A DNA stretch of 64,000 nt from Glandiceps talaboti (GCF_964340395.1 NC_135549.1:23057342-23121341); one strand, 5' to 3'; shown: positions 51,108 to 61,899, counted from the stretch's first letter. A program made the numbers and translations. Notes: a model not told the origin generated them from the sequence alone.

Positions 51108-51470
51108 AGTCATAATGGTCAAATGGTTAGAGTGGTAGGGCTAGCTGTTAGTCTGCAAGTAGTAGGTTTGAGCATCACCACTGCCATTTGTTTCTGAATT
51201 GCTAAAGTTCATGGGTAAGATCTGAACCATGCTTGTGTGCCAGTCAAACCAGCTGTATAATTGGGGACTGGGTAGGATAGAGGTTGCAACGTGAATGATT
51301 TATATGTGCTTACAGATACTGCAATGGATAGTGTACTCTCCACTGACTAAATTTAGGAAGATTTAGGAGTGTTGTGTCTCTGGAAGTCTATGCCAGAGGT
51401 AATAATTGTAAAGTACTTTTAGCACAGTGTGGGAAATGGTATATAAAAACTAACATCACTCGTATGATGG
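51108..51470 (+). mobile_element. tRNA-derived SINE with LINE-like tail
   Basis: The 5' part resembles a tRNA gene with pol III boxes: ATGGTCAAATGGTTAGAGTG (A box-like, 51116) and GTAGGTTTGAGCATC (B box-like, 51162). The 3' end reads TAAAGTACTTTTAGCACAGT, then GGGAAATGGTATATAAAAAC, like CR1/L2-group tails. It ends 65 bases before the IQSEC acceptor at 51536. Confidence 0.55.
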
Positions 51471-51535
51471 TTATTAATGATTGTGTATGTGATTCGGTTC
51501 TAATGACCTTCTTTTTCTTTTCTTGTACTTTGCAG

Positions 51536-53356
51536 TGAGAAGATTCCGGAGATACCAATCAACCCTTTACATGCAAGTAGTGAACCCGCCACACCTGTAA
51601 GAGCGAATTCGGAGAAGTATCCCAGTACGCCGACTGCAGTTGAAGTGAAACGTGTACGTTCTCTGAAACGAGAAAAGTCTATCAAACAAAGACGAGAAGA
51701 TGATGTTCTTATTAAAAGATCGCGAGCTCACACAAATGCTTACGAGTTGTCGTCAGATCTGCAAAATAAGCAAGTGGAAATGCTAGAAAGGAAATATGGC
51801 GGCAGAGAGAAATCACGGCGTGCTGCTGGCATTATACAAGAAGCGTTTCGCCAATATTCAATGACAAAGAACTTTGAAAAGATCCGAAACGCCAAGTCTG
51901 AGAATCGCATAAGTAGGAGATTCACAAGCATGAAATCTAGGCCGGAATGGGAAAAGATGTTTAGTAAATGTGTGGTTACATTGGATTTTGAACCTGGAGA
52001 AAGTAACGATGACCCTGGTAATCAATCTATTGATATAGGTGAGGCTGCATTCGTAGCCCGGCATATAAACCAACTGGCAGAATCTGTGAAGTCTGACATT
52101 GTCTGTCACGTTGACTTAACTGAACATTCACAGGAAGCCCAGCCTGTTGCTTCTCCTACAACTGCTAGTGACAGCAGTATAGAAGGAGATGAAACGGCAG
52201 CTTCTGGAACTAAATTAGCAAAGTCTTTACCCAGCACTCCGGAACACCCTATACAGGTCAAAGGTGAAGAACCTGGAGTAAACCCCATCGAATCTACTAC
52301 CCAGGACGCTATGCAAGTGACATACCAAAAGGAGGAAGGTAATCCGATGGAAACAGTTGCTATGGAAACAAAAGCAGCAAGAGATGAAATAGGAATAGGT
52401 GAACAGGCTGCAGACAAGAATGATAACATCATGGGAAGTAATGAAAGTTTAGATGAGAAAAGAGGATCGACTGTTGTTGTAACAGTTCATTTAAAGGATG
52501 AGGCAGGTGAGAAAAGGACGGAGGTAGCTGTGCCAGAAGATGGAGACATGGCTGCCGGTGATAAGGGTACTCTCAGGAAAGATGACAATTTGAATGAAAG
52601 TAAGCGTGAAATGCATAGCACAGCAGGTAGCCAAGTACCCGCTGTCATAGTTGCTACGCCTGACGGCGGGACAAAAAGCATTCTTGACAACGAAAGCAAC
52701 AAAAAGTCTGATCCAAGGACTAGCACCGGTTCAGTACCTGGCAGAGAGTCAGATGCCATGCTGAGGAAAATTGAACAACAAAGGAAAAGCCGAGATCACG
52801 AGGAATTTATGAAACCACAGAAAGCTGTAGTTCGAGTGCTGGGATCGCACGAACCGGTTGGCTCGCCAGTGTGGAGACGTAAAATGCTTGACAGTGTGGT
52901 TGCTATGACAACCAGTGCCCCAACAACAACCATTAATACGTCTGTCTCTACAAGCATGGGGGATAGTAGTGGTTCAGCTAGCAATAGGAGTAGTATATGC
53001 AGTATCAGTAGCACCAGCACAACAGTGAGCACACGCAGTGACTTTAGCTCTAGTAGTGGCGGCAGCAGTGGCGACAGACCTAAAGTCGCCAATGGAATCG
53101 TCAAATCTGTAGACTTGGACAAATATGAGAGTTGTGAAAGTCTTAGTACAGATGGCAGCTGCATTTCTATGAATGTAACCAGTGATAGTTTCCAGGGAAG
53201 TAACGATAGCATCGTCGAAAACATCAGCGCTAGCGAAGTGGAAGCTGTGCATGGTAAAAAAGAATCGCCGGCACCATCAGTCAGTAATCTAAACATGGCA
53301 CCATTGACTGATGAACGGAAACGAAAGTATAGAATAGGATTAAACTTATTTAACAA
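51536..53356 (+). CDS. IQSEC: IQSEC/BRAG-family Arf-GEF, exon with IQ motif and linker (partial gene)
   Basis: First recognisable coding exon of an IQ-motif/Sec7 protein, which activates Arf GTPases (Arf6 or Arf1 in studied relatives) in membrane traffic, adhesion and synapse or muscle development. The reading frame is open from the acceptor (tttgcag ending 51535) to the donor GTAAGT at 53357: one base of a split codon, 606 codons, then two bases (phase 2 at both ends). No start codon is needed inside it; the GTG at 51645 is only an internal valine. Residues about 65-93 hold the family signature [20 protein letters not shown], followed by an IQ-type calmodulin-binding helix ([15 protein letters not shown], about 97-111) and SENRISRRF. 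The next ~470 residues are a low-complexity Ser/Thr/Glu-rich linker with a serine run (genomic ~52920-53070). The exon ends with RIGLNLFNK, the entry to Sec7. The linker is poorly conserved, as in relatives. The 5' part of the gene is not identified. Confidence 0.95.
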
Positions 53357-53431
53357 GTAAGTAATGTTTTATTCTTTGATTGCAAATTTGGCATATAAAT
53401 GTAAAATGTAACCTGGAGTTCAAGCAGTCCA

Positions 53432-54066
53432 ATACTGTAGAACAGGACAGTATGGATTCCAGGCTACAAATAGCCATGCTATACTGTAGAACAGGACAGT
53501 ATGGATTCCAGGCTACAAATAGCCATGCTATACTGTACAACAGGACAGTATGGATTCCAGGCTACAAATAGCCATGCTATACTGTACAACAGGACAGTAT
53601 GGATTCCAGGCTACAAATAGCCATGCTATACTGTACAACAGGACAGTATGGATTCCAGGCTACAAATAGCCATGCTATACTGTAGAACAGGACAGTATGG
53701 ATTCCAGGCTACAAATAGCCATGCTATACTGTACAACAGGACAGTATGGATTCCAGGCTACAAATAGCCATGTTATACTGTACAACAGGACAGCATGGAT
53801 TCCAGAATATAAATAGCCATGAAATACTGTAGAACAGGACAGTATGGATTCCAGGCTACAAATAGCCATGCTATACTGACATACTGTACAACATTAACAG
53901 GACAGTATGGATTCCAGGCTATAAATAGCCATGAAATACTGTACAACAGGACAGTATGGATTCCAGGCTACAAATAACCATGAAATACTGGATAACAGGA
54001 TAGTATGGATTCCAGGCTATGATAGCCATGTTAAACAGGACAGTATGGATTTGAGGCTACAAATAC
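53432..54066. repeat. 49-bp minisatellite in IQSEC intron (~13 units), MITE-end derived
   Basis: Unit ATACTGTACAACAGGACAGT, ATGGATTCCAGGCTACAAAT, AGCCATGCT. Each unit contains the small inverted repeat ATACTGT...ACAGTAT. Its GGACAGTATGGATTCCAGGC core equals the end of the hairpin element at 34814-34908. Starts 75 bases after the exon; the last units are diverged. Confidence 0.93.
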
Positions 54067-54488
54067 AATGTAGTCATACATGTACTAAACTGTACAACAA
54101 GACAGCATTTGCAGGCTGTTTGGAGATAATGCTTGCCAGGTTGGCCATCCATCCTGCCTGCTAAGAACTATATGGATTCTAGGCTACAAATACATGTAGT
54201 CACCATGAAGTTGTGATGATCATGTGGCATATGTCATCCAGTATGCATGTCACTATTCAAATAGCATGTGACAAATAGGTTGTTAAAATTGATGGCTGTG
54301 TTGCTTTTACTGTTTAATGTGCCATTATAATTTTATTACAGCAAATTGCTAGATAATTGCCATAGTATACATAACACAGTACATCATGTAGCAAATTTGT
54401 GTACTGGTTGAATATTTGATGATTATATGTGATGTATTGCCTTTTACAATCAACATTATACTCAGAAGAAACTTAAAAATGCATTTCA

Positions 54489-54800
54489 GTACATTTGACC
54501 TTGACCTTCAAAGATTAAGGTCAAATGTCAAAGTGAAACCTTATTTGCAAAATTATGGTCTCTGAATGATGGCGAAACAGACATGGAATAAGGGACATAT
54601 TCATATTTTCGCTAAAAGATGGATATCATTACATTTGACCTTGACCTTCAAAGTTTAAGGTCAAATGTCAAAAGGAAACCTTAATGGCAAATTATAGTCT
54701 CTGAATAATGATGAAACAGACATTTATGTACAATAAGGGACATATTCACTAAAAGATTGTTATCAGTATGTTTGACCTTGAAGGTCAAAATAAAGCCATT
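54489..54800. repeat. ~130-bp direct repeat, ~2.5 units, with nuclear-receptor-type half-sites
   Basis: CATTTGACCTTGACCTTCAA...TTAAGGTCAAATGTCAAA recurs at about 54493, 54632 and (shortened) 54768. Units also share AAACAGACAT and AAGGGACATATTCA. TGACCTTGA is the reverse of TCAAGGTCA, the site of ERR/SF-1-type receptors; being inside a repeat it may be fortuitous. Confidence 0.75.
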
Positions 54801-54973
54801 TTTTTGCAAATTATGGTATTTGAAGTGAAGGTTATTTCATTTAAATCATTCCCTAGGTAGTAAAGAGAGACTCACATGAATTATTTTGTTGCGCATATCA
54901 CTTTTGATTGAATGATGCCATGGCCATATTTGTTGTATAAGTCTATTGTTAATTGTTATGGAGGAACTTAGTG

Positions 54974-55364
54974 TAGAACTAGGCTCATCTATGATCTCTT
55001 GCTCTCCACGGTATAGTCAAAAAAGACAAATTCTACCAAAAATCTAGCTAAATCTCCTGCTGGGGAAAGGGTGAACACTGCATGTCATTATCAGTAGTAA
55101 TTCATCATATACTGACAGGCAGTTGTAAGTGGTTATTTTGTTCAGTTTACTACAAACTCAACCTCCAGTCGTAGAGTTTGAAGCCAGATTAGAATGTGAT
55201 TACGTCATCACATTTTAAAAATGTATAAATGTATATCAATGCTCCAAATAACATTGAATCACCGCTGTCAGTGAAATGTCGTGCTAAAAGAAAGTCATTT
55301 GACTCTACAATGGAAAGCGAGAGATATCATAGAATAGACCACACGTATAGTTTCTAGACTAGAA
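54974..55364. mobile_element. CTAG-ended MITE, diverged copy
   Basis: Left TAGAACTAGGCTCATCTATG; right end on the other strand TCTAGTCTAGAAACTATACG. The interior matches the 44936 copy (GCATGTCA..ATCAGTAGTAATTCATCA, ACAGGCAGTTG). The central half is expanded or altered. Confidence 0.7.
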
Positions 55365-56650
55365 GTAACTATGATACACACATGTATATAGTGTAATGAG
55401 TCAGTGTGTGGTATGCTCTATATACATGTATTGTGATTCATGAAAGATTCCAAATTTTGCACACAGCAGACAGCAAGAGATCATGATGGGGGCCCCATCT
55501 ACTATTCTTAAGTCATACAGATTAAAATGATATAGTTTTGGTGAAGTCAACCACACTGACACTATTTCCTGGTTAGAGAGGTCATGTCACAGTTTAGTTG
55601 AACTGCAGTGTCTACTATTTTTATTTTATTGTTTAATCAGTGAAGCTGAACTATTTTTAAAACCCTTGTGTGATAAAGAGACTTACATGTACAAGTCCAT
55701 TTATGGAGTCTTGTTCTAATTCAACCAACTTTAGTAATGAGATTTGCCTTCTTTATAGTCTGATAGTGTCATCCTAATTACGGTTATCTTTTAATACTCA
55801 TGGGAACTGTTTCCCTAGTATTGTAGCTATTTCAATGTAATTAGGTCACACATATATATACACCTACAAGTTCCCATGGTTACATTTATGGACAAAAATG
55901 AAATTGACACATACAGGGGATAATTAATTGGCATAGAAAATTTGTAAATTACACAAAAAAAATTTTTTTAATTGGGGGGGGGGGGAGGAGGCAAATTTAC
56001 GAATTATTTTGGAGTTGAGATACTGCTGAACATGTCTAGCCTATAATTTTAAAAAAAAATGAACAGTTTTAAAAAGAAAAGTAAGATTTTGTGTAGAAAA
56101 TTATTAAAATGTTACCAAATGACAAAAATTACTGAATGGCATTGCTGAATGTGATGGAAAAAATTTCATTCTTTTTTAGCTTGCAATAAATGATTAAGAC
56201 TTTGTATGAATTATCCATAAATGCGTGAGCCAAATGTAGAAGTTGTCAGTGTTTCATGTTCAATATGTAAAGTCAGTTGTCAATATTAATTTCCTGGAAA
56301 CAACTTAGTCAATCCTGGAGGTCAAAGGTCGATGTCAGATTTTTAATATCAAATCAATATTCATGCATTTATTGGTTTACTCAGTGCAGTCATCAGTAAC
56401 TAGATGGGCATTTTTTAATGCTTTTAACACTTTGTACCCCCAGGGAGCTTTCAAATAGGGATCGAAAAATCGTCATCCATGATAGAAATGACAATTTTGA
56501 AGTGAAGTTGTGCTATTTATAATTCACGCAAAGAGTTCTACAATTTTAGTAGCTCTAGGTTTCCATGCCCTTAATTTGTGCAATTTTCCCAGCATGCATC
56601 CAGCTGTGTTCAATTTTCCCAAGATGGCCAGTAGAACTTAGTAAATCTCC
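55365..56650. other. IQSEC intron, unique sequence
   Basis: No exon-like segment; a G run (55975-55985) and AT-rich tracts. Confidence 0.5.
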
Positions 56651-57005
56651 AATCAATCAATCAATCAATACATTTATAGAGCGCCAATATCCAATACGAA
56701 GTAGAGTTCAGTGGCGCTTTACAGTTAGTTATCGAACACTTTTGCAAACAAGTGTGTTTTGAGATGTTTCCTGAAGGCATTGACTGTGGGTGTCTGTCGA
56801 AGCTCCAGTTGTAATTTGTTCCAAAGACGTGGTGCAGCACATGAGAAAGCTCGACCCCCAAATGATGCAAGTCTGTACTTGGGTTCCAGTAATAGGCATT
56901 TTTCCGACGACCGAAGTGTGCAGACATTAGGTTTCTGACAGATAATGTCTGATAGGTAGGAAGGTGAAAGTCCATGCAATATCTTGTAGGTGGTGAGGAG
57001 AATTT
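56651..57005 (-). mobile_element. 5'-truncated non-LTR retrotransposon (CR1/L2-like 3' end)
   Basis: The minus strand encodes the last ~92 residues of a LINE reverse transcriptase: ILLTTYKILHGLSPSYLSDI, then GRAFSCAAPRLWNKLQLELR, ending FRKHLKTHLFAKVFDN and a stop at 56725-56727. After it come AAGCGCCACTGA, TTGGCGCTCTATAAATG and an (ATTG)n tail (56651-56668), the usual 3' end of this group. 5' truncation at about 57005 is typical of incomplete retrotransposition. Confidence 0.9.
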
Positions 57006-57043
57006 TCTAGTGATGAAATAAAATAGTGTTATAAAAACATACA

Positions 57044-57155
57044 AGTCAGTATAGTATACCTTTCCAGTAAATTATGCCCTCTTGTGGTGAGGTAGAGCAA
57101 TGATTTAGATGGATAACAAAAAGGTGAATAAACCTTTCCAGTGAACTATGCCCTC
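57044..57155. repeat. ~75-bp tandem repeat, left part
   Basis: Units read ATGCCCTCTTGTGGTGAGGT, AGAGCAATGATTTAGATGG...CCTTTCCAGTGAACT. The array resumes at 58647 after the transposon insertion. Confidence 0.85.
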
Positions 57156-58646
57156 CAGGGCTCGAAATTCGTTTTTTTTCTTGGTAGCCCAGGTGGGCTA
57201 CCATCATTTAAATTTGGTAGCCAGAGAGCAGTGATTGGTAGCCCATATGCATACATTCCTAAATTAATGGTGTTTGTGTATATATGTAACTATATGATGT
57301 ATTGAATTCGATGATTGATTGAATAACTTGAGAGGTCACCTTAACAGTAACACGTTATTTGTGTGTATTTCACGCCATATTTGACATTGGGGACGCAATT
57401 TTTTGCATGTACGTGTATGTGTCTCTGGGGACGTGTCATAAAGAGTTGCCGTATTATTAGCAAACAACGTACGGTTATTATTGCAATGGAGAGAAAACAT
57501 AATTGTCGCAGTTTGTACTTGTAACTGTTATCTAAATCTCTTGGTGCAGTTAGACCTGTAAAATTTGAATATGATTCAACGTATGGAAAACGTATAAACA
57601 GTTTCATAAGCCCCGTGGCCATTTCCTGATGTGGAGACTACGTCTTGGGTAGTTTAGAAACTATGTGCTGTTATCATTATCTATCCACGTGATTGGTAAC
57701 TTATTAACAGACGGGTTAGACAGGATTTGTATTAATACATGACGGCCATTACGGCAAAGCCCCTTCCATTCATGGGCGAAGAGATAATCAAACAGAGCCT
57801 AAGACCACATCAGCAGAGGGTCCATGCTGAAAACTTCACTCAGATAAATTCAAATCATTATGTCACCATTTCATTCTCACTAAAACTTCAACTTTCTTTT
57901 GAGCTTTGCTACTACTACTAGATCGAATGCATTACGTGAAATTACCATTCACCACTGCATGCTCTCAGGGGTTGCGTGAGCGTGGTTTACACATGGAATG
58001 TTTTAGGCATCGTTCAAGAATAAACGAATCTGTAGGTGTATACCAAGTTAACAGTTCTCATCAGCATAGAATTTTATCAAACACCATTACAACTGTGTCT
58101 CTGTTAAGTTGAAAGTTAAAGCTGTCATTAATGTTATGGAATTTAGTTACTGCAGCAGTGCTGTACCGAGAGTGTACTGTACTCCGACTCCGAGAAGAAC
58201 CGAAAGAGCCCGGGCCGGAGATCAGATTTCCAGAGAGTGATTACCATGGGAAATTGAAAGTACAGAAAGATAACATTAAATCGCTATACAGAATATTGTT
58301 GCATATAAATGTTTTGTTGTGACATTTTGGAAGTACAACCTGTGTATACGATGAATGGAAGAATGACGTGTACAGTGTACATGTATTTCGTGTACATTTG
58401 ATATACATGTAGTGTGGATGCAAATTTGGAATAGACGCACTGATTTTGACGCTAATTTTGGCGAGAACACGGCCCACAGGACTGCGACCTCAGAGGCCCC
58501 CGGCCCGGGAAGGTGTCGGAGTCAGGGTGTCACAGTTTCATTCAAAACTTAGTAGCCCAATTGGGCTACCACTCACATAATTTGGTAGCCCAGAGACAAA
58601 CATTGGTAGTCTGTGGACGCGGGACTACCGCGAATTTCGAGCCCTG
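57156..58646. mobile_element. 1.49-kb DNA transposon with perfect 16-bp TIRs CAGGGCTCGAAATTCG
   Basis: The first 16 bases (CAGGGCTCGAAATTCG) are exactly inverted at the end (58631-58646). Both subterminal regions carry TGGTAGCCCA...TGGGCTACCA palindromes. A CCCTC stands on each side (57151-57155, 58647-58651) where an intact ~75-bp repeat has it once, giving a 5-bp direct repeat; the 8-bp duplication of hAT elements is not clear. CAGGG ends are typical of hAT-like elements. Inside, frames of 60-93 codons have no transposase signature that I recognise, so it is probably non-autonomous. Confidence 0.85.
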
Positions 58647-58815
58647 CCCTCTAGTGGTCAGGTAGAGCAATGATGTAAAGGGATAAAAAGACAAGTCAGT
58701 AGACCTTTTCAGTAAATGATGCCCTCTAATGGTGGAGCAGAACAGTGATGTAAATGGATGAAAAGACAAGTGAATAGACCTTGCCAGGAAATTATGCCCT
58801 CCATTGTTGAGGCAG
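58647..58815. repeat. ~75-bp tandem repeat, right part
   Basis: GCCCTCTAGTGGTCAGGTAG, GCCCTCTAATGGTGGAGCAG and GCCCTCCATTGTTGAGGCAG mark successive units, separated by AAAAGACAAGT...AGACCTT. Ends about 50 bases before IQSEC exon 2. Confidence 0.85.
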
Positions 58816-58868
58816 AGCAGAGTGGACCATTGCACACTATTAATACTATAATTCTTGTTATATTGCAG

Positions 58869-59030
58869 AAAACCAGACAAAGGTCTTAAACTCCTAGTTG
58901 AAAATAAATTCCTGGATTATTCATCCAAGTCAGTGGCCAAGTTCCTTCTATCTGCAAAGGGAGTTAGTAAACAAATGATTGGTGAATACCTAGGTAATTT
59001 ACAGAACAGATTCAACATGGAAGTACTTGA
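58869..59030 (+). CDS. IQSEC: IQSEC exon 2 of window: N-terminal Sec7 helices
   Basis: Acceptor tattgcag ends at 58868; donor GTAAGT starts at 59031. One base completes the lysine codon begun at 53355, giving LFNKKPDKG; then 53 codons and two bases (phase 2). The peptide has KFLLSAKGVSKQMIGEYLGN, the first helices of the Sec7 domain, matching the IQSEC pattern (FLLQRKGLSRQMIGEFLGN in vertebrates). The preceding intron is 5.5 kb and filled with minisatellites, a LINE fragment and a DNA transposon. The homology, frame and splice sites all agree. Confidence 0.95.
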
Positions 59031-59129
59031 GTAAGTCCACATAATGTCTTTTATATTCATTGCCAGTGTTCGTAGGCCTTTCATTACATGCCTTGATGTA
59101 TATACGTGTTATCCTACCATTGTTTCCAG

Positions 59130-59492
59130 AGTCCTCATACATATACACTGTGATATTAGAGATACTGAATGTAACATATAGCCATAGTCCTCATACATAT
59201 ACACTGTGATGTTAGAGATACTGAATGTAACATTTAGCCAGAGTCCTCATACATATACACTGTGATGTTAGAGATACTGAATGTAACATATAGCCATAGT
59301 CCTCATACATATACACTGTGATGTTAGAGATACTGAATGTAACATTTAGCCATAGTCCTCATACATATACACTGTGATGTTAGAGATACTGAATGTAACA
59401 TATAGCCATAGTCCTCATACATATACACTGTGATGTTAGAGATACTGAATGTAACATATAGCCATAGTCCTCATACATATACACTGTGATAT
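59130..59492. repeat. 56-bp minisatellite filling the intron before IQSEC exon 3
   Basis: Unit AGTCCTCATACATATACACT, GTGATGTTAGAGATACTGAA, TGTAACATATAGCCAT, about 6.5 copies, nearly identical. The last unit breaks off in GTGAT and is followed by ATATTACAG, the 3' splice site. Confidence 0.95.
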
Positions 59493-59499
59493 ATTACAG

Positions 59500-59614
59500 A
59501 TACTTTGTAGATGATATAGACCTGACTGGTATGACTCTAGATGATGCTCTGAGGAGATTCCAAACTTACTACAGGATGCCAGGAGAAGCACAGAAGATTG
59601 AAAGACTAATGGAG
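59500..59614 (+). CDS. IQSEC: IQSEC exon 3: Sec7 motif 1 with catalytic glutamate
   Basis: Acceptor atattacag ends at 59499; donor GTAAGG starts at 59615. One base completes Glu of EVLEYF, then 38 codons, ending in phase 0. It carries RMPGEAQKIERLME, Sec7 motif 1. The Glu codon at 59585-59587 is the glutamic finger that expels nucleotide from Arf in characterised Sec7 proteins, so the domain should be catalytically competent. Oddly, the upstream intron consists almost wholly of a 56-bp minisatellite that stops only about 8 bases before the exon, so there is little pyrimidine tract. Confidence 0.95.
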
Positions 59615-59731
59615 GTAAGGAGATGAGAGCTAATTTAGTTTGACACTGTTTGGGCTAGGTAATTAAATGACGACAAGTAGGTAAAATGTACATGAGTTCC
59701 CCTGTCTTTTTTTACTACTAGGGTTCCTAAC
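59615..59731. other. Intron start with inverted MITE-like fragment
   Basis: The minus strand of 59670-59731 (GGAACCCTAGTAGTAAAAAA...GGGGAACTCATGTACATTTT) resembles the interior of the CAGTGTTTT family, so this may be part of a composite insertion. Confidence 0.5.
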
Positions 59732-60003
59732 CAGTGTTTTCACGAGATAAGTGTGGTAAGTAGGTGTGTAGCATCTACTCAAGTTTTCCTGTTGTTTTAT
59801 TGGGTTCCCTATCAGACTTATGGTACACACATGATTGTGGTTTTCCAAAGGTTGGGGAACCCCGCTAACAGAGAGGGTGAATATATGGTACAACTGGCAT
59901 AGTTTCCAATACAGTGTACCATAATTTGGGTGGGGAACCATGGTAAAATGACAGGGGAACACAGGTAGATTATACCTGCTTACCACCTTTAACAAAAACA
60001 CTG
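59732..60003. mobile_element. CAGTGTTTT-ended MITE (parent family of the 34.3-kb array)
   Basis: Left CAGTGTTTTCACGAGATAAG, TGTGGTAAGTAGGTG...TTCCTGTTGTTTTATTGGGT; the right end on the other strand reads CAGTGTTTTTGTTAAAGGTG, GTAAGCAGGTATAATCTACC. 272 bp, non-coding. CAGTG ends suggest a hAT-like origin; no clear target duplication. Confidence 0.75.
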
Positions 60004-61331
60004 TCATATATGGTATGGAAAACTGAGTAGATTTTACTTGATTTCCCCCCTTCTGTTATTGGGGCCCCATCACCATAGCAACCATTCCATTGAATATCCC
60101 ATAATAATTACTATAAAGTTTGTACATAGTGTGAAACAAACCACTCTGTGATGTTGCATTCATATCCAGGTCTGACGGAACCCTACAACATAACAACTTG
60201 AGTTGAAGGGGTACACAACCTTTACCCAACACAGAACAAATTGTAATGTCAAAATCAACTATTGGAGAACAGTACTGATCATCAGAATTTATTAGACAAA
60301 CTATATTAAGTACACAGCACAGTTTACTAATCTATTCTGAAAATAGACTGTGTGACGTACATTTCACTGAGATGTAGTGATACATTGAATGCACAAATTA
60401 TAACAGTGTAGATATGACAAACAGATTGTTCAACTGGGGAAAATAGAAGGTGACAGTGTCATAACAAGTTATCTTTGATGGTTATCAACTATGAACTATA
60501 TATGAGGTATCACTCATACAGCAATTCACAGATATCATATTTTCACCTGAATAATATTCACTAGAAATGATTCCAAGGACACTACCTAATTTACATGAAT
60601 GTATTTGAACTTGTTATATGAGGTTAATTAATTTCTGTGAAATTTAAGTGCATATCTGTGACGACGGTCTCTGTGGAGAACACTGGCATAGCATATTAAT
60701 TGATAACTAGATCAGGAATATGAGGTGGCTGCTGCCAATGTTTTTTAAGTAGTTTCAACTTGGTAGTGATAACGAAATTTTATAATGGTATTTGAGCTAA
60801 ATTGATAAGTACCGGCAGATGTGTTAGTGTTGTATATACCCTGTTTATAATGAGGGTGGTATAATTGATGTACTGGGGAGTGCTACCATAGAGAAAATAT
60901 GGATTTCTTTGAGTAGAATTTTTTATATGTAACTATGAACCCAGAGTCCATGCATGAACATTTATTCTTGCATATAGGTTTGTGTACACTTTACAAGCGT
61001 AATTGTAGTATGTTTACTTGATCAGCAAGTACCTTTATCAGATGTTGTGTTTTTTACATATAATATATTCAAGAGATCACTATAGGTTTCTCATTATGCA
61101 GTAGACTAGGTGTTCTACTGCTTTTACACAAGATGTAAAACTGCCTTGACCTTCCCAAGTCTTGAGTGGCCTGGCTTTTTCTTGTAGTAATGTAAAATGC
61201 AAATGCAGAAGTTATCTATAAAAAAAGCTTTTTTTTCCAATTGAACACATTGAAAATTAATGCAAGAATTTCCAACTGCACAATGTGATGTTTCTGTTAA
61301 TATATTTTCTATTTTATTTTATTATCTGTAG
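60004..61331. other. IQSEC intron, unique sequence
   Basis: No additional exon is expected (exons 3 and 4 join perfectly) and none is seen. Confidence 0.7.
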
Positions 61332-61506
61332 GCATTTGCCCAGCGTTACTGTATGTGCAATCCTAAAGTGGTCAATAGGTTTAAGAACCCTGACACTGTT
61401 TTCATCCTGGCCTTTGCTATCATTATGTTGAACACTGACCAACACAACCCTAATGTCAAAGCAGAGAGGAAGATGAAATTAGAAGATTTTGTGAAAAACC
61501 TCAGAG
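61332..61506 (+). CDS. IQSEC: IQSEC exon 4: Sec7 core, motif 2
   Basis: Acceptor ctgtag ends at 61331; donor GTAGGT starts at 61507. It holds 58 codons and one base (phase 1). The peptide runs [11 protein letters not shown], then [20 protein letters not shown] and [20 protein letters not shown]. This is Sec7 motif 2, which forms the Arf-binding groove. [10 protein letters not shown] is closer to the general Sec7 pattern (LHNPNVK) than to the vertebrate IQSEC form (NTDMYSPNVK). Confidence 0.95.
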
Positions 61507-61612
61507 GTAGGTCAAGTCCAAGTGGGACATATACTAGCTTTCTGTGATATTTTTGTTCCATATGTGGTATAATACTGTATTTACTATAAAAACAGGATTA
61601 ATTCTCACTAGT

Positions 61613-61840
61613 CTAGTTTCGTATTTGCATTATGATCACTATGATTATCTCCACAGCATAGTCAAATGGGTTACTTTAGCACAACATGCCAATTTTACCC
61701 CTGACAACGATAGTTTAATGGTATTGGAGCATTGATATAAACATGATGACGTTATCGCGTCTCCACATGATTTAGTCAAACACGGCCGTACTAATAGAAG
61801 ATTAATTAGCCATGTGTCATGGCGAACCTTACAGACTATC
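61613..61840. mobile_element. CTAG-ended MITE, degraded copy in IQSEC intron
   Basis: CTAGTTTCGTATTTGCATTA, TGATCACTATGATTATCTCC, and ACATGATGACGTTATCGCGT, CTCCACATGATTTAGT match segments of the 44936-45304 element. The right end is degraded, so the boundary is approximate. Confidence 0.6.
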
Positions 61841-61899
61841 CAATATGTTACCACAGATATAAATTTTACAAAATGTTTTGTTGTTTTGTTTTTGTTTAG

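Noticed and set aside
52106-53356. Antisense frames of 90-186 codons opposite the IQSEC exon
   Set aside because: Shadows of a long coding exon; the low-complexity sense linker explains them.
51645-53360. A 571-codon intronless gene
   Set aside because: The apparent start is GTG inside a longer exon that is open back to the acceptor at 51536; the apparent stop lies past the donor at 53357.
57341-58477. Frames of 60-93 codons inside the CAGGG element as transposase
   Set aside because: None shows a transposase motif I recognise, and they are on mixed strands.
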